Source: Maribacter thermophilus
GTDB taxonomy: Bacteria; Bacteroidota; Bacteroidia; Flavobacteriales; Flavobacteriaceae
DNA length: 64,000 nt
NCBI RefSeq assembly: GCF_001020565.1
Contig: NZ_LDAS01000001.1
Coordinates: 3,496,520-3,560,519, forward strand
Direction: 5' to 3'
Each line of letters opens with the position of its first letter. Positions within the stretch are counted from its first letter, which is position 1. The position numbers and the translations under genes are program-made. Shown piece by piece: positions 34,591-43,772 of this stretch. The notes beneath the pieces were generated by a model, which was given only the letters and a program-made list of their open reading frames with translations, made no database searches and had not been told where the DNA came from.

Positions 34591-36609
34591 TCAATATAAA
34601 GTATAAACTCCCTTTTCGCCCGTGTGGTGAAAAGGGATGTTGTTTTTTTGGCAGGTTGCTTTCCAGCTTTGAACATAACTGTGGTAATTACTGCCATCCG
34701 CAATTATTATTTGTGGCATGGTGTCCGTTATTAAACGATCAAGGTTTATTTTAGGAGAATCTGTTAGCAGCACAATGTGCCCTTTATTTTCTTTTAGGTA
34801 TAACCCAGAGCTGTCTATTCTAGAAAATAATATATCGTTGATATGATAGCTGTTTTGAAGTGCGTCGTATTTTATAATATCTATTCTTTCCTTAACAGCG
34901 TAGTTTTCTATTAATTTAGCAGAACGCTCAGGTTTGGAAGTATATACATACAGTTGTTTACCTGCTTTATGTGCGACGATAGAATTTTTGGTCTGATGAA
35001 AAATCAATAGACCATTGGTGGTGCTTGCCTTGTAGTTTGAATAAATGGTCCATGACTGAAAACAAAGCACGGCCACTAAAAAATGCACTGTTCTTTTAAA
35101 ACTTATGCTCGTTAGCATAACTATCATTGCCCCGATAGCGATATAGCTCAATACAAGTTGTACGCCGTCAAAAGATATAGATGTAAAAAGGAAGGCTTCT
35201 TGTTCGGCTACCCAAGCCACTATACTGTTCATGATTCCTATCATTTCATTATATATCCATACAAGTGGTTTGGGCAACATATCAATAAGTGATAATGAGA
35301 TGACCAGTATACCTGTACCTAAAACCAAACCTAAGAAGGGTACAATAAGTAGGTTGGATATAAAGAAAAGACCTGGAAATTGATGAAAGTAAAACAGGCT
35401 TATGGGCAATACACCCAATTGCGCCGCAATGCTTACCGATAAAAGTTGCCATATATAACGAACAATCTTGTTCTTTGGGGTCCAAAGTTTTTGTAATAAG
35501 GGGTAACACCAAACAATGGCAAAAACTGCCGCATAGCTCATTTGAAACCCTACTTGAAATAGTAGGTTGGGGTCAACAAAAAGCAATAAAAAGAACATGG
35601 ATAAGGCCAAAATGTTAAAGGTATTGCTCGGCCTGTTTAGATATAGGGCGTAGGCAACGAATGTAAACATAGCGCAAGCGCGGATAATGGAGGGAGAAAA
35701 ACCTGCCAAGAAAGCGAATCCCCAAAGCAAGAGAACCGTACAGCACAGAATAATGGTACGACCATTGGGCATATTTCTTAACGGGCGCAACAGAAACTGA
35801 ATTAATAATAACAAAACGCCCACGTGTAGCCCGGAGACAGCTAGTATGTGTACGGCACCGGCATTTTTATAATCGGAATAGGTAACTTCGGAAATATCTG
35901 ATCTTTGTCCTAGTATTAATGCTTGAATGATCGATAATTGTTCTTTTTCGAAATCTGCCGATTTTAACTTTTTAATAATATGATTTCTTGCTTTTTGGGC
36001 ATATCCAAAAATGGTTCTGGTTCCATTCTCAGATTTAAAGTGGTTTGCGTTGTTAAGTTTTATTTGGTCGTAAACCCCCAACTTTTTCATATAATTTTTA
36101 AAATTGAACTGATGTGGGTTCAATGCGGGTTTTATGGGTATATATTTTGAATGGACCAAGACTTGGTCATCGATCTTTAATCTTGTAGAATCGGGAGCGG
36201 GTTTTTCGCTAAGAAGAATTTTGCCGGTAACATGTTGTTCGTTTACACTTATAACAGAGGCAATATAGTTTTGTGAAAATTGATTGGGTTTAAGAACATC
36301 GGTTATTGTTAATTTCCAGGTAGCTTCTTGTTCAATATTTAGATGCCGGTAGTGAGAGGAGTGGTTTATAGGTTGTGCATAAGTACCGATAAAAGCTCCT
36401 AAAGAAATGGTGGTGCATGCAGCTATGGCACCAAACAGTATAGATTTGTTGTTGTGGTCGTAGAACCTAAATAAGATTCCTAGACAACAAAGGAAGGCCA
36501 ATGTTAAGACCAACAATAGGTTTAAGGGTATTGTAAAAAAGTGTCCTATTAATATTCCAAAAATGAGTAATAGCGTTAGTTTGATCGGAACGAACGCCAG
36601 TAGTTTCAT
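34591..36609 (-). CDS. ComEC/Rec2-family DNA-uptake channel protein
   Basis: A 672-residue inner-membrane protein with many helices. N-terminal membrane segments and a DUF4131 region (about 1-190) precede the Competence domain (about 220-500), recognised from IQALILGQRSDIS and HILAVSGLHVGVLLLL, the most conserved ComEC motif. ComEC forms the channel for single-stranded DNA in natural transformation. The C-terminal metallo-beta-lactamase-like domain found in Bacillus is short here and its HxHxDH metal motif is absent. The start is one base after the NlpC/P60 stop, so the two genes are co-transcribed. Confidence 0.85.
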   Translation of the reverse strand: MKLLAFVPIKLTLLLIFGILIGHFFTIPLNLLLVLTLAFLCCLGILFRFYDHNNKSILFGAIAACTTISLGAFIGTYAQPINHSSHYRHLNIEQEATWKLTITDVLKPNQFSQNYIASVISVNEQHVTGKILLSEKPAPDSTRLKIDDQVLVHSKYIPIKPALNPHQFNFKNYMKKLGVYDQIKLNNANHFKSENGTRTIFGYAQKARNHIIKKLKSADFEKEQLSIIQALILGQRSDISEVTYSDYKNAGAVHILAVSGLHVGVLLLLIQFLLRPLRNMPNGRTIILCCTVLLLWGFAFLAGFSPSIIRACAMFTFVAYALYLNRPSNTFNILALSMFFLLLFVDPNLLFQVGFQMSYAAVFAIVWCYPLLQKLWTPKNKIVRYIWQLLSVSIAAQLGVLPISLFYFHQFPGLFFISNLLIVPFLGLVLGTGILVISLSLIDMLPKPLVWIYNEMIGIMNSIVAWVAEQEAFLFTSISFDGVQLVLSYIAIGAMIVMLTSISFKRTVHFLVAVLCFQSWTIYSNYKASTTNGLLIFHQTKNSIVAHKAGKQLYVYTSKPERSAKLIENYAVKERIDIIKYDALQNSYHINDILFSRIDSSGLYLKENKGHIVLLTDSPKINLDRLITDTMPQIIIADGSNYHSYVQSWKATCQKNNIPFHHTGEKGVYTLY

Positions 36610-36610
36610 T

Positions 36611-37174
36611 TTATAGTATTCTGGTTGCTTTTACAAAAGCTTGGTTCCAAAAACCTTCTCTTAGAGAAGAAATGGTTACACCTCTTGAAGTGGATGCATG
36701 AATAAATTTGATTTCGTCCTTTTCTACTTTTACGACCATACCCACATGGTTGATGCGCTTGGCGCCTTTACTGGTTTTAAAGAAAAGTAAATCGCCCTTT
36801 TCTACATCTTTGATCCTTATTTTTTTGCCTTGCTGTGCCATACTAGCCGAAGTTCTGGGCAATTGTATGTCATGTTCACCGAATGAAACATAAAGTAATC
36901 CAGAGCAGTCCATTCCCTTTTTGGTGGTGCCCCCAAACTTATAGCGCACGCCAGAAAATGTAAGGGCGGTATTAATAACTTCATCGGCCTTTGTCTTCTT
37001 GGGGGATCTTGGTTTTGTTCGGTTGGTATTCTCTTTGGGTGGCGTATCTATTCCCCTGCGTTCTTTGTCGGCCGCAGCCACCGACACCGTGCGATCTTTT
37101 ATTGAAACACTTTTTTTAGAGGTTCCGCAACTGGCAACCAAAGTAAGAAGAATAATAACTGTTAATGTACGCAT
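36611..37174 (-). CDS. NlpC/P60 (C40) cell-wall peptidase lipoprotein
   Basis: A 187-residue lipoprotein (lipobox VASC, lipidated C16) with a basic linker and an NlpC/P60 cysteine peptidase domain. The catalytic Cys is in GMDCSGLLYVSFG and the His in NHVGMVV, with PRTSASMAQQG and GDLLFF between them as usual. Such enzymes cut peptide bridges in peptidoglycan (gamma-D-Glu-diaminopimelate). I use the ATG at 37174 since the in-frame codon three residues upstream is TTG. A good -7 element sits about 32 bases upstream. Confidence 0.88.
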   Translation of the reverse strand: MRTLTVIILLTLVASCGTSKKSVSIKDRTVSVAAADKERRGIDTPPKENTNRTKPRSPKKTKADEVINTALTFSGVRYKFGGTTKKGMDCSGLLYVSFGEHDIQLPRTSASMAQQGKKIRIKDVEKGDLLFFKTSKGAKRINHVGMVVKVEKDEIKFIHASTSRGVTISSLREGFWNQAFVKATRIL

Positions 37175-37205
37175 GTATATCAAGTAGTATCTTATACTTG
37201 AACAT

Positions 37206-37213
37206 CAAAATTA
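37206..37213 (-). promoter_or_regulatory. possible -7 promoter element for the NlpC/P60-ComEC operon
   Basis: Reads TAATTTTG on the minus strand, an exact TAnnTTTG match placed about 32 bases before the ATG. I see no TTG at 17-23 bases upstream. Confidence 0.4.
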
Positions 37214-37243
37214 TAGAATTATTTTATAACCTGTTCATTTCGT

Positions 37244-38362
37244 TTATGATTTGGCATTTTCTATAATGTGTGCAGCTGCTTTTTTACTGGCTCCTTCCCC
37301 TCCCAATTTTGTTTTTAAGAGGGTGTAATTTTTTAGTATTTCTTCTCTTTTTGGACCTTCTAAAATGGAAGAAAGTTCTTGTTTTAGCATATGATGGTTC
37401 AGGTCCGATTGTATCAATTCTTTGACTACTTCTTTTTTCATGATTAAATTGACCAAAGAAATGTATTCCAATGTAATAATGCGTTTTGCAATTTGATATG
37501 AAATCCAATTGGCTTTGTAGCAAACAACCTGTGGCACTTCGAACAGGGCAGTTTCCAGAGTTGCGGTACCACTTGTTACCAAGGCTGCTTTTGCTAGGGT
37601 AAGTAGGTCGTAGGTACAATTGTATACAATTTTTACGTTCTGGTCCTTTAAAAAAGGAGTGTAAAAATCAAGATCCAAACTTGGGGCACCCGCAATTACA
37701 AATTCATAATCGGAAAAATCAGAGGTAATGGAAAGCATAATGGACAACATTTTCTGTACCTCTTGCTTTCTGCTTCCTGGTAAAAGTGCTATTATGGGTT
37801 TGTTCGGATCAAGGTTATGTGTAGACCTAAACTTGTCATCGTCCAATGTAGGTCTATTGGAAATAGCATCTATTAACGGATGCCCTACAAAATTGACGGG
37901 AAAACCATGCTTTTCTTCATAGAATTCTTTTTCGAAGGGGAGAATTACATGCATGGCATCGATGTCTCTCTTAATTTTTTCGATTCGGCCCTCACGAGAG
38001 GCCCATATTTGTGGAGAGATGTAGTAATTTGTCTTGTAACCGTTTTCTTTGGCCCATTTGGCAATTCGTAAATTAAAGCCGGAATAGTCTATAAAAACAA
38101 TGATATCGGGGTCAAAGTTCGCAATGTCAGTCTTGCAAAAACTTATATTCTTAAAAATGGCATTAAGGTTCATCAATACCTCTATGAATCCCATAAAGGC
38201 CATTTCTTTATAATGCTTGACCAGGTCGCCACCTGCTTGTTGCATTAAATCACCTCCCCAACATCTAATATTTGCTTCGGGGTCTTGCAGTTTTAATGCT
38301 TTTATAAGGTTCGAACCATGAAGGTCTCCAGAAGCTTCACCTGCGATGATGTAATATTTCAT
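37244..38362 (-). CDS. lpxB: lipid-A-disaccharide synthase
   Basis: A 372-residue GT19 glycosyltransferase that joins UDP-2,3-diacylglucosamine and lipid X to form the lipid A disaccharide. Typical segments are IAGEASGDLHGSNLI (5-19), RCWGGDLMQQAG, the SPQIWASREGRI loop and LLPGSRKQEV (about 193-202), with a SGTATLETALF near the C-terminal half. Peripheral inner-membrane enzyme. It is the third gene of a leftward surE-small-protein-lpxB set, one base after the small membrane gene. Confidence 0.94.
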   Translation of the reverse strand: MKYYIIAGEASGDLHGSNLIKALKLQDPEANIRCWGGDLMQQAGGDLVKHYKEMAFMGFIEVLMNLNAIFKNISFCKTDIANFDPDIIVFIDYSGFNLRIAKWAKENGYKTNYYISPQIWASREGRIEKIKRDIDAMHVILPFEKEFYEEKHGFPVNFVGHPLIDAISNRPTLDDDKFRSTHNLDPNKPIIALLPGSRKQEVQKMLSIMLSITSDFSDYEFVIAGAPSLDLDFYTPFLKDQNVKIVYNCTYDLLTLAKAALVTSGTATLETALFEVPQVVCYKANWISYQIAKRIITLEYISLVNLIMKKEVVKELIQSDLNHHMLKQELSSILEGPKREEILKNYTLLKTKLGGEGASKKAAAHIIENAKS

Positions 38363-38363
38363 C

Positions 38364-38648
38364 TTAAAAAACCTTGTAGTAAAGAATTATAAAAGCGGTC
38401 AAAATAGTGGCAATAAGAACCCCCTTGGCCCTTTGGTCTCTTTTTATTCTTAAAAAACCAAAAAAAGCTACGAGGTTTAAAATGGCCCCCAAAGCCAAAA
38501 GACTTCCAACATGACCTTGGGCGATGGCAGCACTAAAAGTTTCTGGAATGTTCATGTCAGAGAACAACAATATATATGCCAATGTGCCAATGGTATTGGC
38601 GATGACGCCTACTATGAAGCCGATGGCCAATTCTTTTTTAGTGTTCAT
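38364..38648 (-). CDS. small three-helix membrane protein
   Basis: A 94-residue, strongly hydrophobic protein with about three transmembrane segments (residues 7-28, 40-63, 72-93) and a basic loop RIKRDQRAKG before the last. It overlaps surE by 11 bases and precedes lpxB by one base. I do not recognise a characterised family; its fixed position between surE and lpxB in flavobacteria suggests an envelope role. Confidence 0.7.
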   Translation of the reverse strand: MNTKKELAIGFIVGVIANTIGTLAYILLFSDMNIPETFSAAIAQGHVGSLLALGAILNLVAFFGFLRIKRDQRAKGVLIATILTAFIILYYKVF

Positions 38649-39420
38649 TTAGTTTCCAATTATTAATATCAGGTATAACATGGTGGGCCGTAAGGTCGAA
38701 TTGAGTGGGAACAACCGAAACATAGCCGTTGGCCAGTGCCCATTCGTCGGTATCCTCACCTTTGTCCAGTAGTTCGAACTCGCCCGTGAGCCAATAGTAA
38801 TCTTTGCCCATTGGATTGGTTCGTTTGTCGAATTTCTCTTTCCAATTCGCCTTTGCCTGTCTACAGATTTTAATTCCCTTGATTTGTGATTTATCCAAGT
38901 TGGGAATATTTACGTTCAAGACTACACCTTTTGGCATGCCATTGTTCAAAGCTTCTCTCACAATACTTTTAATATGTTGTTCCGCTTGTGAAAAATCTGC
39001 ATCCCAATTATAGTCGCACAAAGAAAAACCGATGGCGGGCACTCCTTCTATTCCGGCCTCTATTGCCGCGCTCATTGTGCCTGAGTAAATAACGTTGATT
39101 GATGAGTTGGATCCATGGTTTATGCCGCTGACACATATATCTGGTTTTCTGTCCAACAGCTCTTGCAGGGCAAGTTTTACACAATCGGCAGGCGTGCCGC
39201 TACAGCTATATTCTTCTGTTCCCGTATGGCTTAGGTCAACAAGCATTTTTTTTGAATAAATGGTGCTGTCGAGAGTAATGGCATGTCCCATACCGGATTG
39301 TGGACTGTCAGGGGCAACGACAACTACATCTCCCAAGTCTTTCATATACGATACCAATGCCCGAACTCCCGGAGCGGTAATTCCGTCATCATTGGTGACC
39401 AATATCAAAGGTTTTTTCAT
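38638..39420 (-). CDS. surE: 5'/3'-nucleotidase SurE
   Basis: A 260-residue metal-dependent nucleotidase acting on nucleoside monophosphates. The N-terminal signature LVTNDDGITAPGV (7-19), the SGMGHAITL loop, PADCVKLAL and ISGINHGSN are all present. The acidic DD pair binds a divalent metal. It is linked to survival in stationary phase in other bacteria. Cytoplasmic, and first gene of the surE-lpxB set. Confidence 0.94.
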   Translation of the reverse strand: MKKPLILVTNDDGITAPGVRALVSYMKDLGDVVVVAPDSPQSGMGHAITLDSTIYSKKMLVDLSHTGTEEYSCSGTPADCVKLALQELLDRKPDICVSGINHGSNSSINVIYSGTMSAAIEAGIEGVPAIGFSLCDYNWDADFSQAEQHIKSIVREALNNGMPKGVVLNVNIPNLDKSQIKGIKICRQAKANWKEKFDKRTNPMGKDYYWLTGEFELLDKGEDTDEWALANGYVSVVPTQFDLTAHHVIPDINNWKLNEH

Positions 39421-39608
39421 CAGATATACTTTCTAGGGTAAAAATACGTTTTTAAATAGGATTGAACGATTTCGGCGTTTAACAAAAAATTAATCTCCTG
39501 TGTCCCTGTTGGCATGGTTTTTTCTTTATCTTAGAGGATTATGGCTTGTAAAAAGGCCTCGAAATTTCAAATTCCAAGATTTTGAAAAATAGATTTAAAA
39601 TGATTTTT

Positions 39609-41750
39609 ATGAAAAGAAATTTAGCCTACGTTTTAACGGTGATGCTTATAGCGGTCGCCTCATGTAGCTTCACCAATAAAACTTTTGAAAATGACGACAA
39701 GGACAAGTTACTTCTAGATCTGATTACCTATGTATTAGAAAAGGGGCATTACGAACCCAAAGACATAGATGACGATTTTTCGGTAAGTGTTTTTGAGGAT
39801 TTTATAGATGTCATTGATCCTACAAAACGTTATTTTCTGGCATCTGATATCGAAGAATTTGAACAGTATAAGTTTCAAATAGATGATCAGATCAAGAATA
39901 CCGATATTACTTTCTTTAATGTGGTCTATGAAAGATTGATGCAAAGAATGGACGAGGTTAAGTCTATTTATAAAGAAATTCTGGAAAGGCCCTTTGATTA
40001 CAATGAAAACGAAAGTATCAATATAAAGTACGACGAACAGCCTTTTGCCGGTAACAAGGAAGAGTTGAAGGAAAGATGGCGAAAGCAGTTAAAATATGCG
40101 ACCTTGGGTACTTACGACTCTAAATTGTCCCATTTGGAAAAATCCGCATCGGACTTTTCGGATGACCATGACCATGAGGCCCACACTCCTGAAGAGGCGG
40201 AAATGGAAGCCCGAAAATCTACGGAGACCACTTTGGATGAATTCTTTGATTTTATAGAAGATCTAGAACGTAAAGATTGGTTTGTACAGTACATTAATAC
40301 CATTGTTGATGAGTTTGATCCACATACATTTTATTTTGCTCCAGAAGACAAAGAAAGATTCGATGTTAGTATGTCGGGTAAATTTGAGGGTATAGGGGCA
40401 AGGCTTCAAAAGAAACCTGAAGGGGCCAAGATAGTAGAAATTATATCTGGGGGACCTGTATGGAGAGATGGTAGATTGGAAGTTGGGGATGAAATCGTTA
40501 AAGTAGGCCAAAACGGACAAGAACCTATAGACATTGTTGGTATGCGTTTAGACGATGCCATTAAATTAATAAAGGGAGCACAAGGTACTGTTGTAGATTT
40601 GACAGTTAGAAAAGTGGATGGTTCCTTTGAGGAAATTTCTTTGGTAAGGGATGTAGTGGAGCTAGAAGAATCTTATGCAAAATCGGCTTATATTCTTAAA
40701 GGCGATGAAAAATTTGGGTTGATCAACCTACCTAAGTTTTATGTTGATTTTGAAGATTATAGTGAAAGAAATGCCGCTACCGATGTTGCCAAGGAAGTAG
40801 AGCGTTTAAAACAAGAAGGTGCGGAAGGTTTGATCTTGGATTTAAGGGACAATGGTGGTGGATCATTGAAAACAGTCGTGGAAATGGCGGGTCTGTTTAT
40901 AAAAGAAGGACCTATCGTGCAGGTAAGATCTGGTAACAAGGAAAAAGAGATCTATGATGATAAGGATGAAAGAATACAATGGGACGGACCTTTGGTAATA
41001 TTGGTGAACGAGCTTTCGGCCTCGGCGTCCGAGATTTTGGCAGCTGCAATGCAAGATTATAAAAGGGCCATAGTTATTGGTAGTAAGCAGACCTTTGGTA
41101 AGGGTACGGTACAAAATGTAATTCCCTTGGCAAATATGCTCAGAAGTAACGAGCATGGTGATTTGGGAGCTATTAAATTGACAACTCAGAAATTTTACCG
41201 AATCAACGGTGGTTCTACACAGTTAGAAGGTGTAAAGAGTGATGTTGTTGTACCAGATAAGTACAGTTACATTGATTTAGGAGAAAAGGATCAAGCCAAC
41301 CCTTTAAAATGGGATAAGATTACCCCTGCCGAGTATGAAGCTTGGGACGGTTATATAGATTATGAGCAAACTATAGAGAACAGTAAAAAGAGAATGGCGA
41401 ACAATCCACAGATCAAACTCATCGAAGAAAATGCCAAGTGGATAAAATCTGAACAAGACGAAACAGAGATTCCTTTAAACTATACCGCTTATAAAGAGGA
41501 AAAAGAAAAGGATAAAAAACAATCGGATTATTACAAGAAATTATCGGAATATGATTCTAAATTGACTTTTGGGTCATTGAAATACGAGCAAGAGCTATTT
41601 ACCAAAGATTCTGTGTTAAGAGAGAAAAGAGATCGTTGGCATAAGAATTTGGCGAAGGATATTTATGTAGAGGAAGCTGTGAACGTATTGGAGGATTTAA
41701 AAATGAACAACATTAAAAACATTAAGTTGGCCAGTAGGGCTAAAAACTAA
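39609..41750 (+). CDS. tail-specific (carboxy-terminal processing) protease, S41
   Basis: A 713-residue periplasmic lipoprotein protease of the Prc/Tsp type. I take the ATG at 39609, which gives a clean lipobox (VASC); a TTG at 39582 and an ATG at 39600 are in frame. Domains: N-terminal helical region (about 25-220, with DPTKRYFLASDIEEF), a PDZ domain (about 245-330), the S41 core with the catalytic serine in ELSASASEILAAA and the lysine in GSKQTFGKGTVQ, and a C-terminal DUF3340-like helical region. It degrades or trims envelope proteins from their C-termini. Ends in a bidirectional terminator shared with msrA. Confidence 0.92.
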   Translation: MKRNLAYVLTVMLIAVASCSFTNKTFENDDKDKLLLDLITYVLEKGHYEPKDIDDDFSVSVFEDFIDVIDPTKRYFLASDIEEFEQYKFQIDDQIKNTDITFFNVVYERLMQRMDEVKSIYKEILERPFDYNENESINIKYDEQPFAGNKEELKERWRKQLKYATLGTYDSKLSHLEKSASDFSDDHDHEAHTPEEAEMEARKSTETTLDEFFDFIEDLERKDWFVQYINTIVDEFDPHTFYFAPEDKERFDVSMSGKFEGIGARLQKKPEGAKIVEIISGGPVWRDGRLEVGDEIVKVGQNGQEPIDIVGMRLDDAIKLIKGAQGTVVDLTVRKVDGSFEEISLVRDVVELEESYAKSAYILKGDEKFGLINLPKFYVDFEDYSERNAATDVAKEVERLKQEGAEGLILDLRDNGGGSLKTVVEMAGLFIKEGPIVQVRSGNKEKEIYDDKDERIQWDGPLVILVNELSASASEILAAAMQDYKRAIVIGSKQTFGKGTVQNVIPLANMLRSNEHGDLGAIKLTTQKFYRINGGSTQLEGVKSDVVVPDKYSYIDLGEKDQANPLKWDKITPAEYEAWDGYIDYEQTIENSKKRMANNPQIKLIEENAKWIKSEQDETEIPLNYTAYKEEKEKDKKQSDYYKKLSEYDSKLTFGSLKYEQELFTKDSVLREKRDRWHKNLAKDIYVEEAVNVLEDLKMNNIKNIKLASRAKN

Positions 41751-41768
41751 ACAGTGTTGTTACCGTAT

Positions 41769-41798
41769 AAAAAAACCGCTCGAAAGAGCGGTTTTTTG
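41769..41798. terminator. bidirectional Rho-independent terminator
   Basis: A 12-bp stem (A-run plus CCGCTC with GAGCGG plus T-run) and a GAAA tetraloop between the convergent tail-specific protease and msrA. Confidence 0.85.
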
Positions 41799-41878
41799 TT
41801 TTTATGACCTATGAATTTTAGGCTTATGGAATAAGTTGTTTTTTGTGTGATCGCAATAAGCGGTTGCCGATAATTGTT

Positions 41879-42418
41879 TTACGCCAATTTCTCGTAATGA
41901 AGTTTTCTTAATTTGGCCAATTTAGGATTGATTACTACTTGGCAATAACCCTGTTCCGAATTGTTTTTGTAATAATCTTGGTGATAGTCCTCAGCTTCGT
42001 AAAAGGGTCCTAAGGGACTAATTTCAGTAACAATGGGGTCTTGATAGAAAGAAGCCATTTTATTCACGACCTCTATTGCGGTCTTCCGTTGATCTTCGTT
42101 GTTGTGATAGATTACGGAACGGTATTGGGTTCCAACATCGGCCCCTTGCCTGTTAAGTGTGGTAGGGTCGTGTGTGGTCATAAATATTTCCAATATGTCG
42201 GTTAACGAGATTATGCTTGGGTCAAAAGTAATTTGTACCACTTCGGCATGCCCGGTTAGTCCCGAGCATATTTCTCTATAGGTGGGTTTGCCAGGTGCCG
42301 TGCCCCCGGTATAACCAGAGATTACCGAGGAGACTCCCTTGACCTTTTGGAATACAGCTTCTGTACACCAGAAGCATCCTCCACCCAAGGTGATGGTTTC
42401 CGGGTTGTTAGTGTTCAT
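41879..42418 (-). CDS. msrA: peptide methionine-S-sulfoxide reductase
   Basis: A 179-residue MsrA that reduces the S-epimer of methionine sulfoxide in proteins. The catalytic cysteine is C15 in [10 protein letters not shown], and family segments [20 protein letters not shown] and [10 protein letters not shown] follow. No signal peptide, so cytoplasmic. It overlaps msrB by 11 bases and is translated after it from the same message, giving a pair that covers both sulfoxide epimers. Confidence 0.95.
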   Translation of the reverse strand: MNTNNPETITLGGGCFWCTEAVFQKVKGVSSVISGYTGGTAPGKPTYREICSGLTGHAEVVQITFDPSIISLTDILEIFMTTHDPTTLNRQGADVGTQYRSVIYHNNEDQRKTAIEVVNKMASFYQDPIVTEISPLGPFYEAEDYHQDYYKNNSEQGYCQVVINPKLAKLRKLHYEKLA

Positions 42419-42872
42419 TAGTGGTCTCTTTTTGCATTTTTAAAGATTCTGAGTTGATACAATAGCGTAATCCACTTGGGGGAGGGCCGTCGGGGAACAC
42501 ATGTCCCAAATGGGCGTCACAAGTATTGCAAAGTACTTCTACCCTGATCATTCCAAATGAGGAATCTTTAATGTATTTTATGGCATTGTCCTTTATGGGT
42601 TGTGTAAAACTGGGCCAACCGGTGCCCGACTCAAACTTTATGGTCGAATCGAATAAAGGTGTACCGCAACAAACACATTCGTATTTTCCTGCATCGTGGG
42701 CACTACATAGGGCTCCTGAATGTGGAGCTTCGGTTCCCTTTTTTCGGGTAATTCCATATTGCTCTGGAGTTAATATCTCTTGCCATTCCACTTCACTTTT
42801 TTCAACTCTTTTATCGGGAACGGGATTGCCGTTCACCGTATAATGAATAATATCTTTCCAAGTTATAGCCAT
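42408..42872 (-). CDS. msrB: peptide methionine-R-sulfoxide reductase
   Basis: A 154-residue MsrB with a structural zinc site from two CxxC pairs (CVCCG and CNTC), the core [25 protein letters not shown] and the catalytic cysteine in RYCINSESL. Cytoplasmic. It is the first gene of the msrB-msrA pair and complements MsrA on the R-epimer of methionine sulfoxide. Confidence 0.95.
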   Translation of the reverse strand: MAITWKDIIHYTVNGNPVPDKRVEKSEVEWQEILTPEQYGITRKKGTEAPHSGALCSAHDAGKYECVCCGTPLFDSTIKFESGTGWPSFTQPIKDNAIKYIKDSSFGMIRVEVLCNTCDAHLGHVFPDGPPPSGLRYCINSESLKMQKETTNEH

Positions 42873-42959
42873 GTTTTTGTCTTTCTTAAAGTGTTTTCAG
42901 AATTAGTCCTTAGTCGATATAAGCGTCTAAATCTTACAAATTTGAACTAAATTTGAACA

Positions 42960-43772
42960 ATGCGCATACCTAGTAAAAATAGAACAATTTATTCCATTTT
43001 AATACTGTTTTGTATTATTGGATTTTGGTTATTCGATAATTTTTATACCCCTAGTACTTATTCTGAATCTGATAAGGAAAGTACCAATAACGAGTTTCCG
43101 GCAGTCTTCTTGCCGAATACCACTACGGGAGAAGTTGTAAACCATTCTTATTATACACTTTCTTATAATGAGGATTATGAGCAGGCAGAGTGGGTGGCAT
43201 ATATTCTTAAAAAAGAACATTTGACCTATGACGATAGAAAGCGACCTTATTTTATAGAAGATCCGTGGGTAAGGACAAAATCTGCTGACTGGAGAAATTA
43301 TAAAGGTTCTGGTTATGATCGCGGGCATTTGGTGCCGGCGGGCGACCGTAGGTTTTCTGAACAGGCATATAATGAAACCTTCTATACTAGTAATGTGAGT
43401 CCTCAAAATAGGGAGTTTAATGCCGGTCTTTGGAACAGGCTGGAGAAGAAGACCCGGCAATGGGCAAAAAAACATGGTGTTTTATATGTGGTTACTGGCG
43501 GTGTACTGCAGCCCGGCCTAAAAGAAATAGGGAGTGAAGATGTAGCCGTTCCCGATTATTTTTACAAGATAGTGGCCCGTAAAAATAAAGGGACCGTTAA
43601 AGCAATAGCTTTTTTAATGCCCAATAAGGAGCAAAATACCCCCATGCAAAAATTTGTAGTATCGATAGACCATTTAGAACAATTGACGGGAATCGATTTT
43701 TTTCAAAAATTGGACAAAGAGAAACAGGCGATTCTTGAGTCTGGTGTAGCACTTGATAATTGGAAATTCTAA
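42960..43772 (+). CDS. DNA/RNA non-specific endonuclease (NUC1 family)
   Basis: A 270-residue beta-beta-alpha metal nuclease of the Serratia/NucA type, anchored by one N-terminal helix (about 10-26). The active-site motif DRGH is at 120-123 (catalytic H123), followed by LVPAGDRRF, TSNVSPQNREFNAGLW with the metal-binding asparagine, and VVTGGVL. It should cut DNA and RNA outside the cytoplasm, for nutrition or defence. It overlaps the convergent rodA gene by four bases, with no terminator between. Confidence 0.88.
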   Translation: MRIPSKNRTIYSILILFCIIGFWLFDNFYTPSTYSESDKESTNNEFPAVFLPNTTTGEVVNHSYYTLSYNEDYEQAEWVAYILKKEHLTYDDRKRPYFIEDPWVRTKSADWRNYKGSGYDRGHLVPAGDRRFSEQAYNETFYTSNVSPQNREFNAGLWNRLEKKTRQWAKKHGVLYVVTGGVLQPGLKEIGSEDVAVPDYFYKIVARKNKGTVKAIAFLMPNKEQNTPMQKFVVSIDHLEQLTGIDFFQKLDKEKQAILESGVALDNWKF

